This document shows, piece by piece, positions 20,544 to 29,570 of a stretch of 64,000 bases of DNA. A program made the translations under genes and the position numbers. The first letter of the stretch is position 1, and each line of letters begins with the position of its first letter. The notes beneath the pieces were generated by a model. That model was not told where the DNA came from and did not search any database. It worked only from the letters and a program-made list of their open reading frames with translations. Source of the DNA: Histomonas meleagridis (Eukaryota; Parabasalia; Tritrichomonadida; Dientamoebidae); the NCBI GenBank assembly GCA_020186115.1, contig WSYJ01000060.1, forward strand, positions 620,001 through 684,000. Reading direction: 5' to 3'.

Positions 20544-20596
20544 ACTTTTTTCACATCAAATTTCCGACGGTTGAAAAAAACAAAAATATTTAATAA

Positions 20597-21694
20597 TTAA
20601 TCGAAATCGCGTGAGCTGGTCCTTCTCGGTGTCACAAGGAACTGGTTTCTGCCTGCATTCACAACAGACGTTCCCAGCCCTGAACGGTTCGGAAAGATGA
20701 ATTTATTTGGATGGAAGAAAATCGGATTTGATTCTCCACCTTCTCTAGCTTCTTTCCAATGAAGGTTCGTCTCTATGTTACTTATCACATCATCACAATC
20801 ACCAATAAGCTCTGCATTAAAATCACATTCAACACATTCTCTGTTGATCAATATTGATGGTACATCATAGAACATTGATGGCAAGTTAGCAATAGGCCTT
20901 ACCTTAAGCGATGTTCCTATGACAATTAGAAGGTCTGCTTGGATCGAATCTTGAAACGCTTCTTTTTCATCAAAATTTGTATCTTGACCAAAGAAAACTA
21001 TACCTGGTTTGATATAACCTCCACAAGAAACGCAGCGAGGAACTGTACGAGCATTGATTGCTGGCCTCAAATCTTCTATCGAATATGATTTTCCGCAAAA
21101 AATACAATGATTTTCTCTCCATGAGCCATGAACGCATCGGAGCCTCTCTGGAGGAATTCCTTTCTCAAGTGTGTCAACATTTTGGGTGTATACGCGGAGC
21201 AATTTACCTTGTTGTTCAAGAGCTTCAATGAAATAATGAGCTGATGAGTACTGTGGTGTTTCTGAAGGAAATATTAGGTGTGCAACACTCCAAAATATAG
21301 ATGGATTTTGCAAAAAGTATTGAATATCAAATACATCATAAGGATCATTAAGAACACCCATCTTTGCGACGGTATCATAAAGTCCACCGGGAGAACGAAA
21401 GTCTGGACCTGTACTTGCACCTGCTCCCATAAGGATCACTATATTTTTTGCCTGATAAATCAGGTTGTAAACCGTTCCGATGTCTGATATTTGTTGCTTA
21501 ACTCGACCACGGCTTTCCAAATCTCTTTGGGATGCAATTTGGAAGATAAGATGCCACAAATTTTCCTCAGATACACCCAAAAAAGACGCAGCTTCAGAAT
21601 GATCTTTTCCTAGAAGGTCACAGAGGAGATCTTTTGGGTCATCCCCGTGCTCATAGGCCTCGAAAACAGTATTTCTCAACGAGATCGTTTCCAT
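20597..21694 (-). CDS. Sirtuin (SIR2 family NAD-dependent deacylase)
   Basis: A 365-residue protein with ATG at 21694. An N-terminal helical extension (1-80) precedes the catalytic core. Core motifs are NIVILMGAGASTGPDFRS (about 84-101), TQNVDTLE (170-177), catalytic HG (189-190), zinc cysteines C197/C200 and C221/C224, KPGIVFFGQ (229-237) and the NAD-contacting IGTSLKV. It therefore should use NAD to remove acyl groups from lysines. The first NAD loop is three residues shorter than the usual GAGxSxxSGIPDFRS. The C-terminal 60 residues are unique and end with a basic PRRTSSRDFD. Spacing of the zinc cysteine pairs and overall length are normal. Nuclear or cytosolic location is not determinable. 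Confidence 0.93.
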   Translation of the reverse strand: METISLRNTVFEAYEHGDDPKDLLCDLLGKDHSEAASFLGVSEENLWHLIFQIASQRDLESRGRVKQQISDIGTVYNLIYQAKNIVILMGAGASTGPDFRSPGGLYDTVAKMGVLNDPYDVFDIQYFLQNPSIFWSVAHLIFPSETPQYSSAHYFIEALEQQGKLLRVYTQNVDTLEKGIPPERLRCVHGSWRENHCIFCGKSYSIEDLRPAINARTVPRCVSCGGYIKPGIVFFGQDTNFDEKEAFQDSIQADLLIVIGTSLKVRPIANLPSMFYDVPSILINRECVECDFNAELIGDCDDVISNIETNLHWKEAREGGESNPIFFHPNKFIFPNRSGLGTSVVNAGRNQFLVTPRRTSSRDFD

Positions 21695-22446
21695 CTGCAG
21701 GTTCCTCTCTCAATTTCAGATTTTCAGCACAGCTTTTTCAATAAAACTGAATCAAATTCTCAAATTCAAATGGTTTTGCTCTCAAAAATATTTGGTCGAT
21801 CTCGAAAATTCAATAAAATCGCCGTAAAACAAAATTTGCTGCTTTACATTGCTTTTTGAAAAAAAGTTTCGGTTAGACGTTGGCGGAGGAAATTTTTTGT
21901 CTTAACGTTTTAAGGTGGCAAAAGCAATCCAAAAAAAAGGCAAGACAAAGCCAAAAAGCATATAATTATATTAATGTTAAATTGTTGTGTTCGGTCTTGG
22001 AACTTTTCGATGTTAACATGTTAAATCCTTGTTGCAATAATTTTTGTCTCATTATTAAATTTTTTATGAGCATTTCCCAAGGTTGGAACACGTTTTCATA
22101 ATGATCTCGTTCCTTTGGTCACGTTTTAGGAAATATTTTTTTGTTTTTTCTTATTTGGATTAATTAATTGTTTGTCCAAAAAACAAATAGTTTTATTGGA
22201 GCCTCTTTCTACATTACGAGAACGAAAGTTTAATCCTTATTATTTTGTTATCTTCGAGCATTTGCGCATGTTCATGCGATGTGAGTTGTGTTTGGTCTTT
22301 CATTCAAAAAGTAGATTGAGAGCACAAAGAATTACCTCAAAGAAAACGTTTATTTCAGAAAGCGATAAAAATAAATTTTGCCAAAACCGAAACTTTGAGG
22401 GCTTATGCTCAACTCATAAAAACGACAATTCTTTCACTGTATTACT
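21695..22446. other. Intergenic, no gene seen (752 bp)
   Basis: Lies upstream of the sirtuin gene and downstream of the MBOAT gene, both on the minus strand. Short plus-strand frames at 21647-21859, 21880-22101 and 22172-22522 start at TTG or overlap genes, and they have no recognisable features. No RNA gene seen. Confidence 0.4.
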
Positions 22447-23835
22447 TTATTCTTTCTTTAAGTTCTTTTCAGGAGTTGGTTCTTTTTTGTCTTTTTTCTT
22501 TGACCCTATAATTTTTGCATAGATGTTTACGCCGATGAAAACGCCGAAAGTTAAAATTGTTCCAATATAACCACAACTCCTTCTTACAAAGAAGAATGAA
22601 TCAAAGGTTCTATACCAGAATGTTGACGTAGCGTTTGTCATTGAAATCACCTTCCAAAAGTGATACAATAGATTTCCAAGTTTAGATCTCGAAGACCTTG
22701 GATAATATTTCTGAAGCATTTGATCGGCAACCGACGATGCAACAAGCTCAGGTAACAACATCAAGTATACTGGGTCAAAGCCATGCCATAATGCTGATAC
22801 AACAAACACAGAATGATGTGAAAAGGAGTAGCTAAATCCATTGTCTTTCAGTTGATAGAAAAGATACCTCTTAAAGAAGATATGTGATGTATGATTCCAA
22901 ACTTGTAACCAAGCTCCAACTGACGGCGTTGTAAGAAGTTGGACTAAGCCCATGTTGGAACAATCATAGAAATCTTCTACAAGTGGTGTTTCACAAACTC
23001 CTGTTTCATAAATGCTGGATTCAACTGGATGCCATGCTGGATAATATCGACAAAATTGACCAATGGTACACACAATAGATAAAAGGAAACGTATAAAGAC
23101 ATTTTGGCGAACAAACCAAGGTTGTGAATAAAATGAGATTTGAACTTTGTTCATAAAAAGAATGTTGAACACGGACCAAAATATGCTTGAAAGGAAGCGT
23201 TTGTTGGCATACTTACGTGATTTAGAATCAGCTGAAATTTGTGGATGATCACCAATAGTAAGAATGTATTCAAAGATTTTGAACTCAAAACATGGACCTG
23301 AGTTGCCTCCCATTGGTGTTATGCAATATGCAAACCAATCAAGAAGTGATGGTTTTTTATCAAGAGCAAGACGCTTGGAAAATTCACGTTTAACAGGTTT
23401 TCCTTCCTTGATTTTGCGGCCATCAGAAAGGTTGAATGTTGTGAAAACTATACGATTAAATAGAATCATTGTAATTGCAGTTACTTCAAAATCCCATGAT
23501 TCATTTGCCTTAAGTTTTTGATAAAGGTTTACAGCAGTATTTATGCCCATTGCAATTAAGGAAACAATATACGGGTTTTTATCTATGATGAAATAAGTTA
23601 TAAATGTAATTAAAATTGGGATGATAAAATCATTTTTGTATAAGATACGGGTAAGGAACAATCCTGTGATAATGTGAAATATAGAATGAAAATATCTTGA
23701 TTTGATTTTTGGTAAAACCCAACGATATAGTGGCATTAAGCTCATGGTGATGGTGCAAAGCCAGAACACAGGACCAATGAATTCATATACATCAATAAAC
23801 CATGCAAAAAGAGATTTTTTTGCTTCTTTTTCCAT
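22447..23835 (-). CDS. MBOAT lysophospholipid acyltransferase
   Basis: A 462-residue polytopic protein with ATG at 23835. It has about ten hydrophobic helices, the MBOAT element LQVWNHTSHIFFKRYLF with the conserved asparagine at residue 314, and the catalytic histidine in VSALWHGFDPVY (H351). An acidic/basic loop and a lysine-rich tail (KKKDKKE) that may act as ER retention close the protein. The order Asn-region then His-region about 37 residues apart and the length fit LPLAT/MBOAT1-2-5-7 enzymes, which reacylate lysophospholipids in the ER. The substrate is not predictable. Two ACGGTT motifs lie upstream (23857-23863 and 23905-23911). Confidence 0.88.
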   Translation of the reverse strand: MEKEAKKSLFAWFIDVYEFIGPVFWLCTITMSLMPLYRWVLPKIKSRYFHSIFHIITGLFLTRILYKNDFIIPILITFITYFIIDKNPYIVSLIAMGINTAVNLYQKLKANESWDFEVTAITMILFNRIVFTTFNLSDGRKIKEGKPVKREFSKRLALDKKPSLLDWFAYCITPMGGNSGPCFEFKIFEYILTIGDHPQISADSKSRKYANKRFLSSIFWSVFNILFMNKVQISFYSQPWFVRQNVFIRFLLSIVCTIGQFCRYYPAWHPVESSIYETGVCETPLVEDFYDCSNMGLVQLLTTPSVGAWLQVWNHTSHIFFKRYLFYQLKDNGFSYSFSHHSVFVVSALWHGFDPVYLMLLPELVASSVADQMLQKYYPRSSRSKLGNLLYHFWKVISMTNATSTFWYRTFDSFFFVRRSCGYIGTILTFGVFIGVNIYAKIIGSKKKDKKEPTPEKNLKKE

Positions 23836-24402
23836 TAGGCAGGAATTTTGAGGGTTTACGGTTTTATGGGGACTTTGTAATGTGCAATTTTTTGAATATA
23901 TATAAACGGTTTTACTTCACAATTTACCAAACCATCACTTCACCTTTGTCGCCAAACTGCGTCACTTCAGAAGTGAGGTGATGTTTCACGCATGCGAAAA
24001 TTTTTAGAAATAATTTTAAATTCAATAAGAAATTTTATTAAATAATTAATATTTTCCTTAGAAATCTTAGTAATCTTCACGAAACCCAGTGCAAACCGAA
24101 TGTTTTTAATTTCAAGAAATTTTAATGATTCTGAGAAAATAAACATATTCTGATGAATTTTTTGATTTTTATAAATTCCCTATCATCACTTAAGTAAAAA
24201 TCTGTCCTCAAATTGAGAAAAAAGCATAAAGATCAAAATGGAAATTTCGAAATCAATTTTTTCAAAATATTTATTTTTTAAGTCAAATCTTAATTATTTG
24301 TGATTTATATTATATTTTACAAATGGTAGTTCTTGAAATCTTAAGGATGATTTTTTTTCATTCAATTTTCTTCATTTTTTTATCACTTTATTTTAAATCA
24401 TA
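23836..24402. other. Intergenic with perfect short palindrome
   Basis: AT-rich upstream region of the MBOAT gene. It contains CACTTC-A-GAAGTG at 23963-23975 and a locally GC-richer patch around 23940-23995. No gene seen. Confidence 0.4.
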
Positions 24403-24776
24403 TATAAAAAGTTCTATGAAGTGGCAGTGGTCTTTTTTTTCTAGCTATAATATTAAAATAAAGAAAATATTAAAATATATGTATCATATTTTTTGATTTT
24501 GATGATTTGCCAAGATATTTATATTTTGATGGTCAAAAAGTGCTCAAAAATTGGTATTTTATATATTTTTTGTTATGTGATCATATTCAATCAAAATTTT
24601 TGTGATTAAAATCGTTTTATTTGGTTTCACAAATATATTCGTTGAAGAAAATAAGACTTTAATTTTTCAATTTAAATAATAAATAAAAATAAAAATAATC
24701 AAATATATTAAAATATTAAATTATATATTTTTATTCATAAATAAATAAAGACCAGCGCCACTTCATATAAAAAGTT
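24403..24776. mobile_element. Probable MITE with terminal inverted repeats and 11-bp target duplication
   Basis: The 11-mer TATAAAAAGTT occurs at 24403-24413 and again at 24766-24776. Just inside the copies lie inverted ends: TGAAGTGGCAGTGGTCT at 24417-24433 and the reverse complement of TGAAGTGGCGCTGGTCT ending at 24765 (15 of 17 match). The 330-base interior is about 85% A+T with no coding capacity. Short length, inverted ends and flanking direct repeats are the definition of a non-autonomous TIR element. The superfamily is unknown; I see no transposase source in this window. Confidence 0.6.
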
Positions 24777-25208
24777 GCATTTGCATAAATGTTGGAGAAG
24801 TCGTTTTTTTCATGTATTTTCACTTTTTCTCAAAAATTTCAATAAAAATGATACAAGATAATAGTTTAGAAAATAAACATATCTAACATACAATATTACT
24901 ATATGAGAAATATTCCAAAATTCCCGAAAAAGTATGGTCGAAATCATATCGAATTTGGAAAGATTGAACAATCAAAATTTCATACCGAGGGTATTTTTGT
25001 ACTCTCCTACCGATACCATTATTAACATAAAATTACCGTTGAAAAAATATTGCAGGATTTGAGGTTTGAGTACCTCTGAGTTTTTTTCTAAGAATAAAGA
25101 TAAAAATGAATTTCAATACATTCAAATTTTAATTCATAGAATATTATATATAATTGCAATCGTTCATTCAAAAGTGGATAAGTTTCAAAATTTATTTGCC
25201 AGACATTT
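24777..25208. other. Intergenic leading to ankyrin gene; one hairpin plus T-run
   Basis: At about 25051-25090 there is a GAGGT...ACCTC hairpin followed by seven T. In minor form this resembles a Pol III-type stop. It lies about 120 bases before the ankyrin ATG at 25209. No coding sequence supported. Confidence 0.35.
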
Positions 25209-26564
25209 ATGCTTGACAATGAAGCGAACCTCAACTTGGGATACACAGTAAGCCCATTTGGAGGTGAATCTAGGCATTCTACAAAGAGTAGGTCTATTTA
25301 CATGCAGATGTTGAAATCACTTCAACATTTAATACTCAATTTAAACGAAGAAAATATTGAACTAACTGTTCAACAAACCATGGATTTATATAGACCGAAA
25401 TATCCATATTCTTTTAATCGCATTTTAAGTATTTTGATATATTATTCGTTTATTTCGCAACGAGAGGAAGGAGATACGTATTTAAAATTCATAAAATTAA
25501 TTCAGAAAAAAGAGGAAGAAATAAATGAAAATGATCCTAAGATCATTGAAGTGTTTAGTAGTTATTTAAATGACATCCAATTCTCGCAAGAATGTGAATA
25601 TTTTCTTGAAAAAATGATTGAGCAAAATTTAATTGAGAAAAATATTATCAAAAAAAATCGATCGAAATATTTTGCGCATTATAAAACAGAAGAAGAGAAC
25701 AAAGAATTATATGATGATTTTTTTAGTTATATATTTATTCAACAATATGATAAACTTTCGAAGAATGATTGGGAACTTCACAAGAAATATATAAAAGAAG
25801 CAGTAAACACATCAGAAATCTCAAAAATAATTCGAAATGATGATTTAGATAAACTTCAAGAAATATCATCGCAAGCTGAATTTGATTTTAATCAAAAAAT
25901 AAAACCATCACTTTATGAAAGATTTTCATTTATTAATGCGGAAAATGTTTCATTAATTGATTTTGCAGCATTTTTTTCATCAGTTAAATGTTTTAAATAT
26001 TTACTTATGAATGGTGCAAAAGTAAATAACACAGCAAAACATGCAACTGCAGGTGGAAACTTAGAAATTATTCATTTATGTGAACAAAATCATTCATCAT
26101 TTGAAAAATCATATGAAACAGCAATCGAATTTCATCGAAATGATATCTTTAAATATATTTATAAGAACAAAATCGAAAATTTAGATAAAAATGTACAAAA
26201 TTCGACTTTTTATAATATAGATCAAAACATTTTGAGATTAGTACCACCGAAATCAGATGAATTAAAATCTAAATATCTTAAAAAACTATTAAAATATTCT
26301 GATCGAGAAGGAAATTATGAAATTTTCTTATATTTAATAAAAGAAATAAAAATCGATTTCAAATTTATTAATATGTTGGCAAGAAATGGAAATTTATTTC
26401 TTGTGAAACATTTTCTGAAAGAATATCCAATTCCTAAAAATATTTTAGTTCCTTCTGTAAGTTCAGGAAACATTGAACTTGTGAAATATGTTCTTAAACA
26501 TGAAGGAATCGATATAAATGCTAAAATTTTTTTGTTTGATTTAAAGATTATTTTTTTAATATGA
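25209..26564 (+). CDS. Ankyrin protein N-terminal exon-like frame (DUF3447 type), locus A
   Basis: A 451-residue frame with ATG at 25209. The first 150 residues are helical with LNLNEENIELTVQQTMDLY. Then NDWELHKKYIKEA and ISKIIRNDDLDKLQEI lead into DUF3447-type ankyrin-like repeats (LYERFSFINAENVSLIDFAA, CFKYLLMNGAKV, EIIHLCEQNHSSFE, ETAIEFHRNDIFKYIY). The frame ends in a first canonical repeat, SGNIELVKYVLKHEGIDINAK, then runs into a spacer and stops. Seven further repeat units continue downstream (26605-27739). Such proteins form very large families in trichomonads; the function is unknown and presumably protein binding. This is the most complete N-terminus of the ankyrin loci here. Confidence 0.8.
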   Translation: MLDNEANLNLGYTVSPFGGESRHSTKSRSIYMQMLKSLQHLILNLNEENIELTVQQTMDLYRPKYPYSFNRILSILIYYSFISQREEGDTYLKFIKLIQKKEEEINENDPKIIEVFSSYLNDIQFSQECEYFLEKMIEQNLIEKNIIKKNRSKYFAHYKTEEENKELYDDFFSYIFIQQYDKLSKNDWELHKKYIKEAVNTSEISKIIRNDDLDKLQEISSQAEFDFNQKIKPSLYERFSFINAENVSLIDFAAFFSSVKCFKYLLMNGAKVNNTAKHATAGGNLEIIHLCEQNHSSFEKSYETAIEFHRNDIFKYIYKNKIENLDKNVQNSTFYNIDQNILRLVPPKSDELKSKYLKKLLKYSDREGNYEIFLYLIKEIKIDFKFINMLARNGNLFLVKHFLKEYPIPKNILVPSVSSGNIELVKYVLKHEGIDINAKIFLFDLKIIFLI

Positions 26565-27739
26565 TAATTCTAAATAATATATAGAAATCATTTGTTTTAT
26601 TTCATACAGCTCTTATGATGGCTGTATATAATGATGATGAAATATTAAAATTACTTCTTGAACAAGAAGAAATTAATGTTAATGCTAAAGATGATTTTTG
26701 TTTGTTAACTTTTTTGTTTATTTATTAAATTTAACATTATGTTCGTGTACTTGGAAATTGTTCAAATCATTTGAAACAGCACTTATGTTAGCATCTGAAA
26801 TTGGTAATGTTAATGGAATAAAATTACTTCTTAAAAATGAGGATATTAATATTAATCAAAAAAATGTTTTTTCGTTATATTCGAATTTTTTAAAATAATT
26901 ACGTTATTCCATAAAATTTTTTGGAAAATGTTTACATTATTTGAAACAGCTTTAACTATAGCAATTGTAAGGAATCAAACAAATGTTGTGAAATTACTTC
27001 TTGAACAAGAAGATATTGATATTAATATTGAGGATTTTTAATTGTTTAATTTGATTTTTATTTTGTTCATTTGATATATTAAAATAATATTTGGAATATA
27101 TTAAATTTATTTAAAACGCCACTTATATTTGCATCAATGAATAATAATGCTGAAATAATAAAATTACTTCTTGACAAAGAAGGAATTGATATTAATGCAA
27201 AAGATATTTGTTTTATTTATTTGGCGTTTTTTAAAATGATATCATATATCAAATTAATATTTGAAATTTTTATAGATAATAAAGAACTGCACTTATTTAT
27301 GCTTCTGAAAGAAGTAATAAAAAAATTGTTCAACTACTTCTTGAAAAAGAAGGAATTGATATTAATGCTAAAGATGTTTTATAGTTTTGTTTTGGTTTTA
27401 TTTTAATAATTTAAAATTTAATAGTTTTATATGAAAAATATTTAAATTATTTCAAACAGCATTGATTGTTGCAGCTAACAATGATCAAATAGAAATAGTT
27501 GAATTACTTCTTGAGCAAAAAGAAATTGATGTTAATGCTAAAGATATTTATTTGTGTTGTTATTTGTTTACTTTTGTTATCTAATTTTTCAAAGTATTGT
27601 TTGGAGATTGATAAAATTATATTTTACAGCACTTATGTTAGCTTTCCAAAACGGAAATACAAAAATAGTCAAATTATTCGAACAAAAAGGTATTAAAATA
27701 AGTTCTAAAGATATTTGTTTAATTTTTTTGATAATATAA
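26565..27739 (+). repeat. Spacer-interrupted ankyrin unit array, locus A (7 units)
   Basis: Seven units each encode one ankyrin repeat of the TALMxAS-NG-xEIVKLLLEQEGIDINAKD type, separated by AT-rich spacers. Measured from the E of 'EGID' to the next, distances are 164, 173, 170, 170, 170, 170 and 167 bases, so every spacer shifts the frame by the same amount. Units have no internal stop; the last ends at a TAA at 27737-27739. The spacers share the upstream end '...AAAGATATTT..TTTG' and the downstream end 'TTTGGAAATT..TTCAAACAG'. One unit (near 27285) uses ACT GCA and one (near 27112) ACG CCA at the T-A/P position, so a fixed AG is absent there. Confidence 0.85.
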
Positions 27740-28279
27740 ATGATTTGGATTAAACCAACTTTTTTTATAAAATAAAAATAAACATAGAAACCAAAATAAA
27801 AAACCAAAACAAGAAAAATTTATAATTAATAAAACTTGTTATTTCATAATAATTTTTTTTAAAAATATAATCATCAAATACGTTGAATTTTTTTTTTCTT
27901 TTGGATAAAAAAAATAACTATGAGAAATATTCAAATAGAAATATAACTTTGTAATCTCTTATGACTGTATGTAGATTAAAATTGATAAAAATTGATTTCT
28001 TTATTTGGACATAAGCTTTTTATTTTTATCATTTAATAAATGAACAAAATTTAATGTTAAAAATTTATATTTTCATTAATATTCGTAGTCTTAAAAAAGT
28101 GTGTTGCAACAAAAAAGCATAGATTTACACAGAATATATCAGGCTAATTGAAATGAAAGTTAAACATTTTAAGGATATATTCATAACTCTTTTTTATTTA
28201 AATAAATCAAAAGAAATTGCAGTATTGGAATTTTATTTTTTTCCTTTTGCTTTATCATAATGATATAATCATATAACTT
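27740..28279. other. Intergenic, nothing seen
   Basis: 540 bases of AT-rich sequence after the ankyrin array. No frame, hairpin or repeat worth calling. Confidence 0.4.
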
Positions 28280-28730
28280 TTCTGTTTATTTGAAAGATGA
28301 AAGATTATCAATAGAACGATGATAAATCCTTTTCCTTGCTTCACCAATGAAGCATGTATTGAATTAAGGTCATCATATCCTCCAGTATAAAGTTGAATGT
28401 TTTGGTCATCAACAACAAGAATAACTTTTCCAGAAGTTATGCATATTAAATAGTCGGATCATATTCATTTATTAAATGTCCATGCACAAATTGAGTTGTT
28501 AGTGCTAATGCAAAGCAAATGCACCAAAAACTTCAATCACGTAACACCCATAGAAAAAAGAGCATTCAATTTTCAACAAAAAACGATTAAATTTATCAGA
28601 AAATGAATGGCATCAATCACTGAAGTAGGATCATGAGATCTCATGCGATAATGAACTCCAGCCCCCATCAGTATTTTTGTAAAATAATGATTCCAGTACT
28701 TCATAAGAAGTATTGCATGAGCACATAAAA
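28280..28730 (-). pseudogene. Relic of an unrecognised protein gene
   Basis: On the minus strand two protein-like blocks lie in different frames. Block one (28660 to 28580) reads GAGVHYRMRSHDPTSVIDAI; block two (28445 to 28287) reads TSGKVILVVDDQN, then LYTGGYDDLNSIHASLVKQG. Both have normal-looking composition but are separated by stops and frame changes, with no start. I cannot name the family. The blocks look like an alpha/beta protein fragment. It lies between a live Rab gene and the ankyrin array, in a zone of several dead genes. Confidence 0.45.
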
Positions 28731-28769
28731 ATGTGAAGAGTAAACCTTGTTTATAAATGGTAAAGGTTA

Positions 28770-29351
28770 TTAATTGCAACACCCTTTTTTCTCATTTTGG
28801 GTTGGCCCATTGGATTGGATTTGAATTGACTTTCCCTTTGCACTTACTTTGATATTGCAATCTGCAATTTCACCAAATAAGTTTTCTACTCCATCACCTG
28901 TTATTGCAGATGTCACAAAGTAGTTTTCGGCTAATCCTTCGTTCGATGTCAAATTATCAACAAACTTGGTGGCTTCTTCGATTTCATTGGAACTTAGTAA
29001 ATCAGACTTAGTGACTGTTAAGAAAATCGTGCATTCTGGTGAAATTTCGATAACTTTATCGATCCATTCAGTTAAAGTATTGAGGTTTTCTTTATTTGCA
29101 CAAACAATGGCAACATTTGCACCTCTATAATACATTGGCATAATGGCTTGATATTCTTCTTGTCCGGCTGTGTCCCATAAGTCGAGTTTAACTTTGATGT
29201 TTCGGCTGTTAATCACAGTTTTGGTGTAATTTTCAGGGCTTACAGTAGAAACAGTTGAGAGATTTTCTCCCCTAAAGTAGTTAAGGAGGGAGGTCTTGCC
29301 CACACCAGAGCTTCCTACAAAAATTACTTTCATTGTATTTTCGTCATCCAT
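28770..29351 (-). CDS. Rab-like small GTPase with altered G4 motif
   Basis: A 193-residue protein with ATG at 29351. P-loop GSSGVGKT (13-20), switch II WDTAGQEEY (59-67) and the Rab-typical MPMYYRGANVAIV helix are present. The protein ends in GCCN, a double-cysteine geranylgeranylation-type tail. The guanine-specificity motif, normally NKxD, reads TKSD (114-117) and G5 is TSAI rather than SAK. Rab proteins direct vesicle traffic; the subfamily cannot be named. The N to T change would weaken guanine binding, so this may be an atypical or constitutively altered Rab, as found in some trichomonad paralogues. TACGGTT at 29367-29373 lies 15 bases upstream of the start. Confidence 0.85.
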   Translation of the reverse strand: MDDENTMKVIFVGSSGVGKTSLLNYFRGENLSTVSTVSPENYTKTVINSRNIKVKLDLWDTAGQEEYQAIMPMYYRGANVAIVCANKENLNTLTEWIDKVIEISPECTIFLTVTKSDLLSSNEIEEATKFVDNLTSNEGLAENYFVTSAITGDGVENLFGEIADCNIKVSAKGKSIQIQSNGPTQNEKKGCCN

Positions 29352-29467
29352 TTTGGATCAGTGAGTTACGGTTTCCTTTTTGTTTAGTTTACAAAACCGA
29401 AAATTGGTAATTAATGTAAAATAAAACCTGAAATTATGGTTATTTTAGTGTTTTTAAGAATCTATTT

Positions 29468-29492
29468 AAAAAAAAAAAAAAAAAAAAAAAAA
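29468..29492. repeat. Poly(A) tract, 25 A
   Basis: An uninterrupted run of 25 A on the plus strand lies between the divergent Rab and talin-like genes. It is the longest homopolymer in the window and may be unstable or length-uncertain. Confidence 0.9.
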
Positions 29493-29570
29493 GTTTTTCG
29501 AAGATTTTTGATTGTTAAATAATTTTCAAATATTATTTAGAAATAAAATTATTATTAAATATTTATTTTA

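Noticed and set aside
26530-26620. Classical trichomonad introns (GTAYGT ... ACTAACACACAG) in the ankyrin spacers
   Set aside because: Neither motif is present in any spacer I read, and GT-AG phase arithmetic fails for the common 170-base unit.
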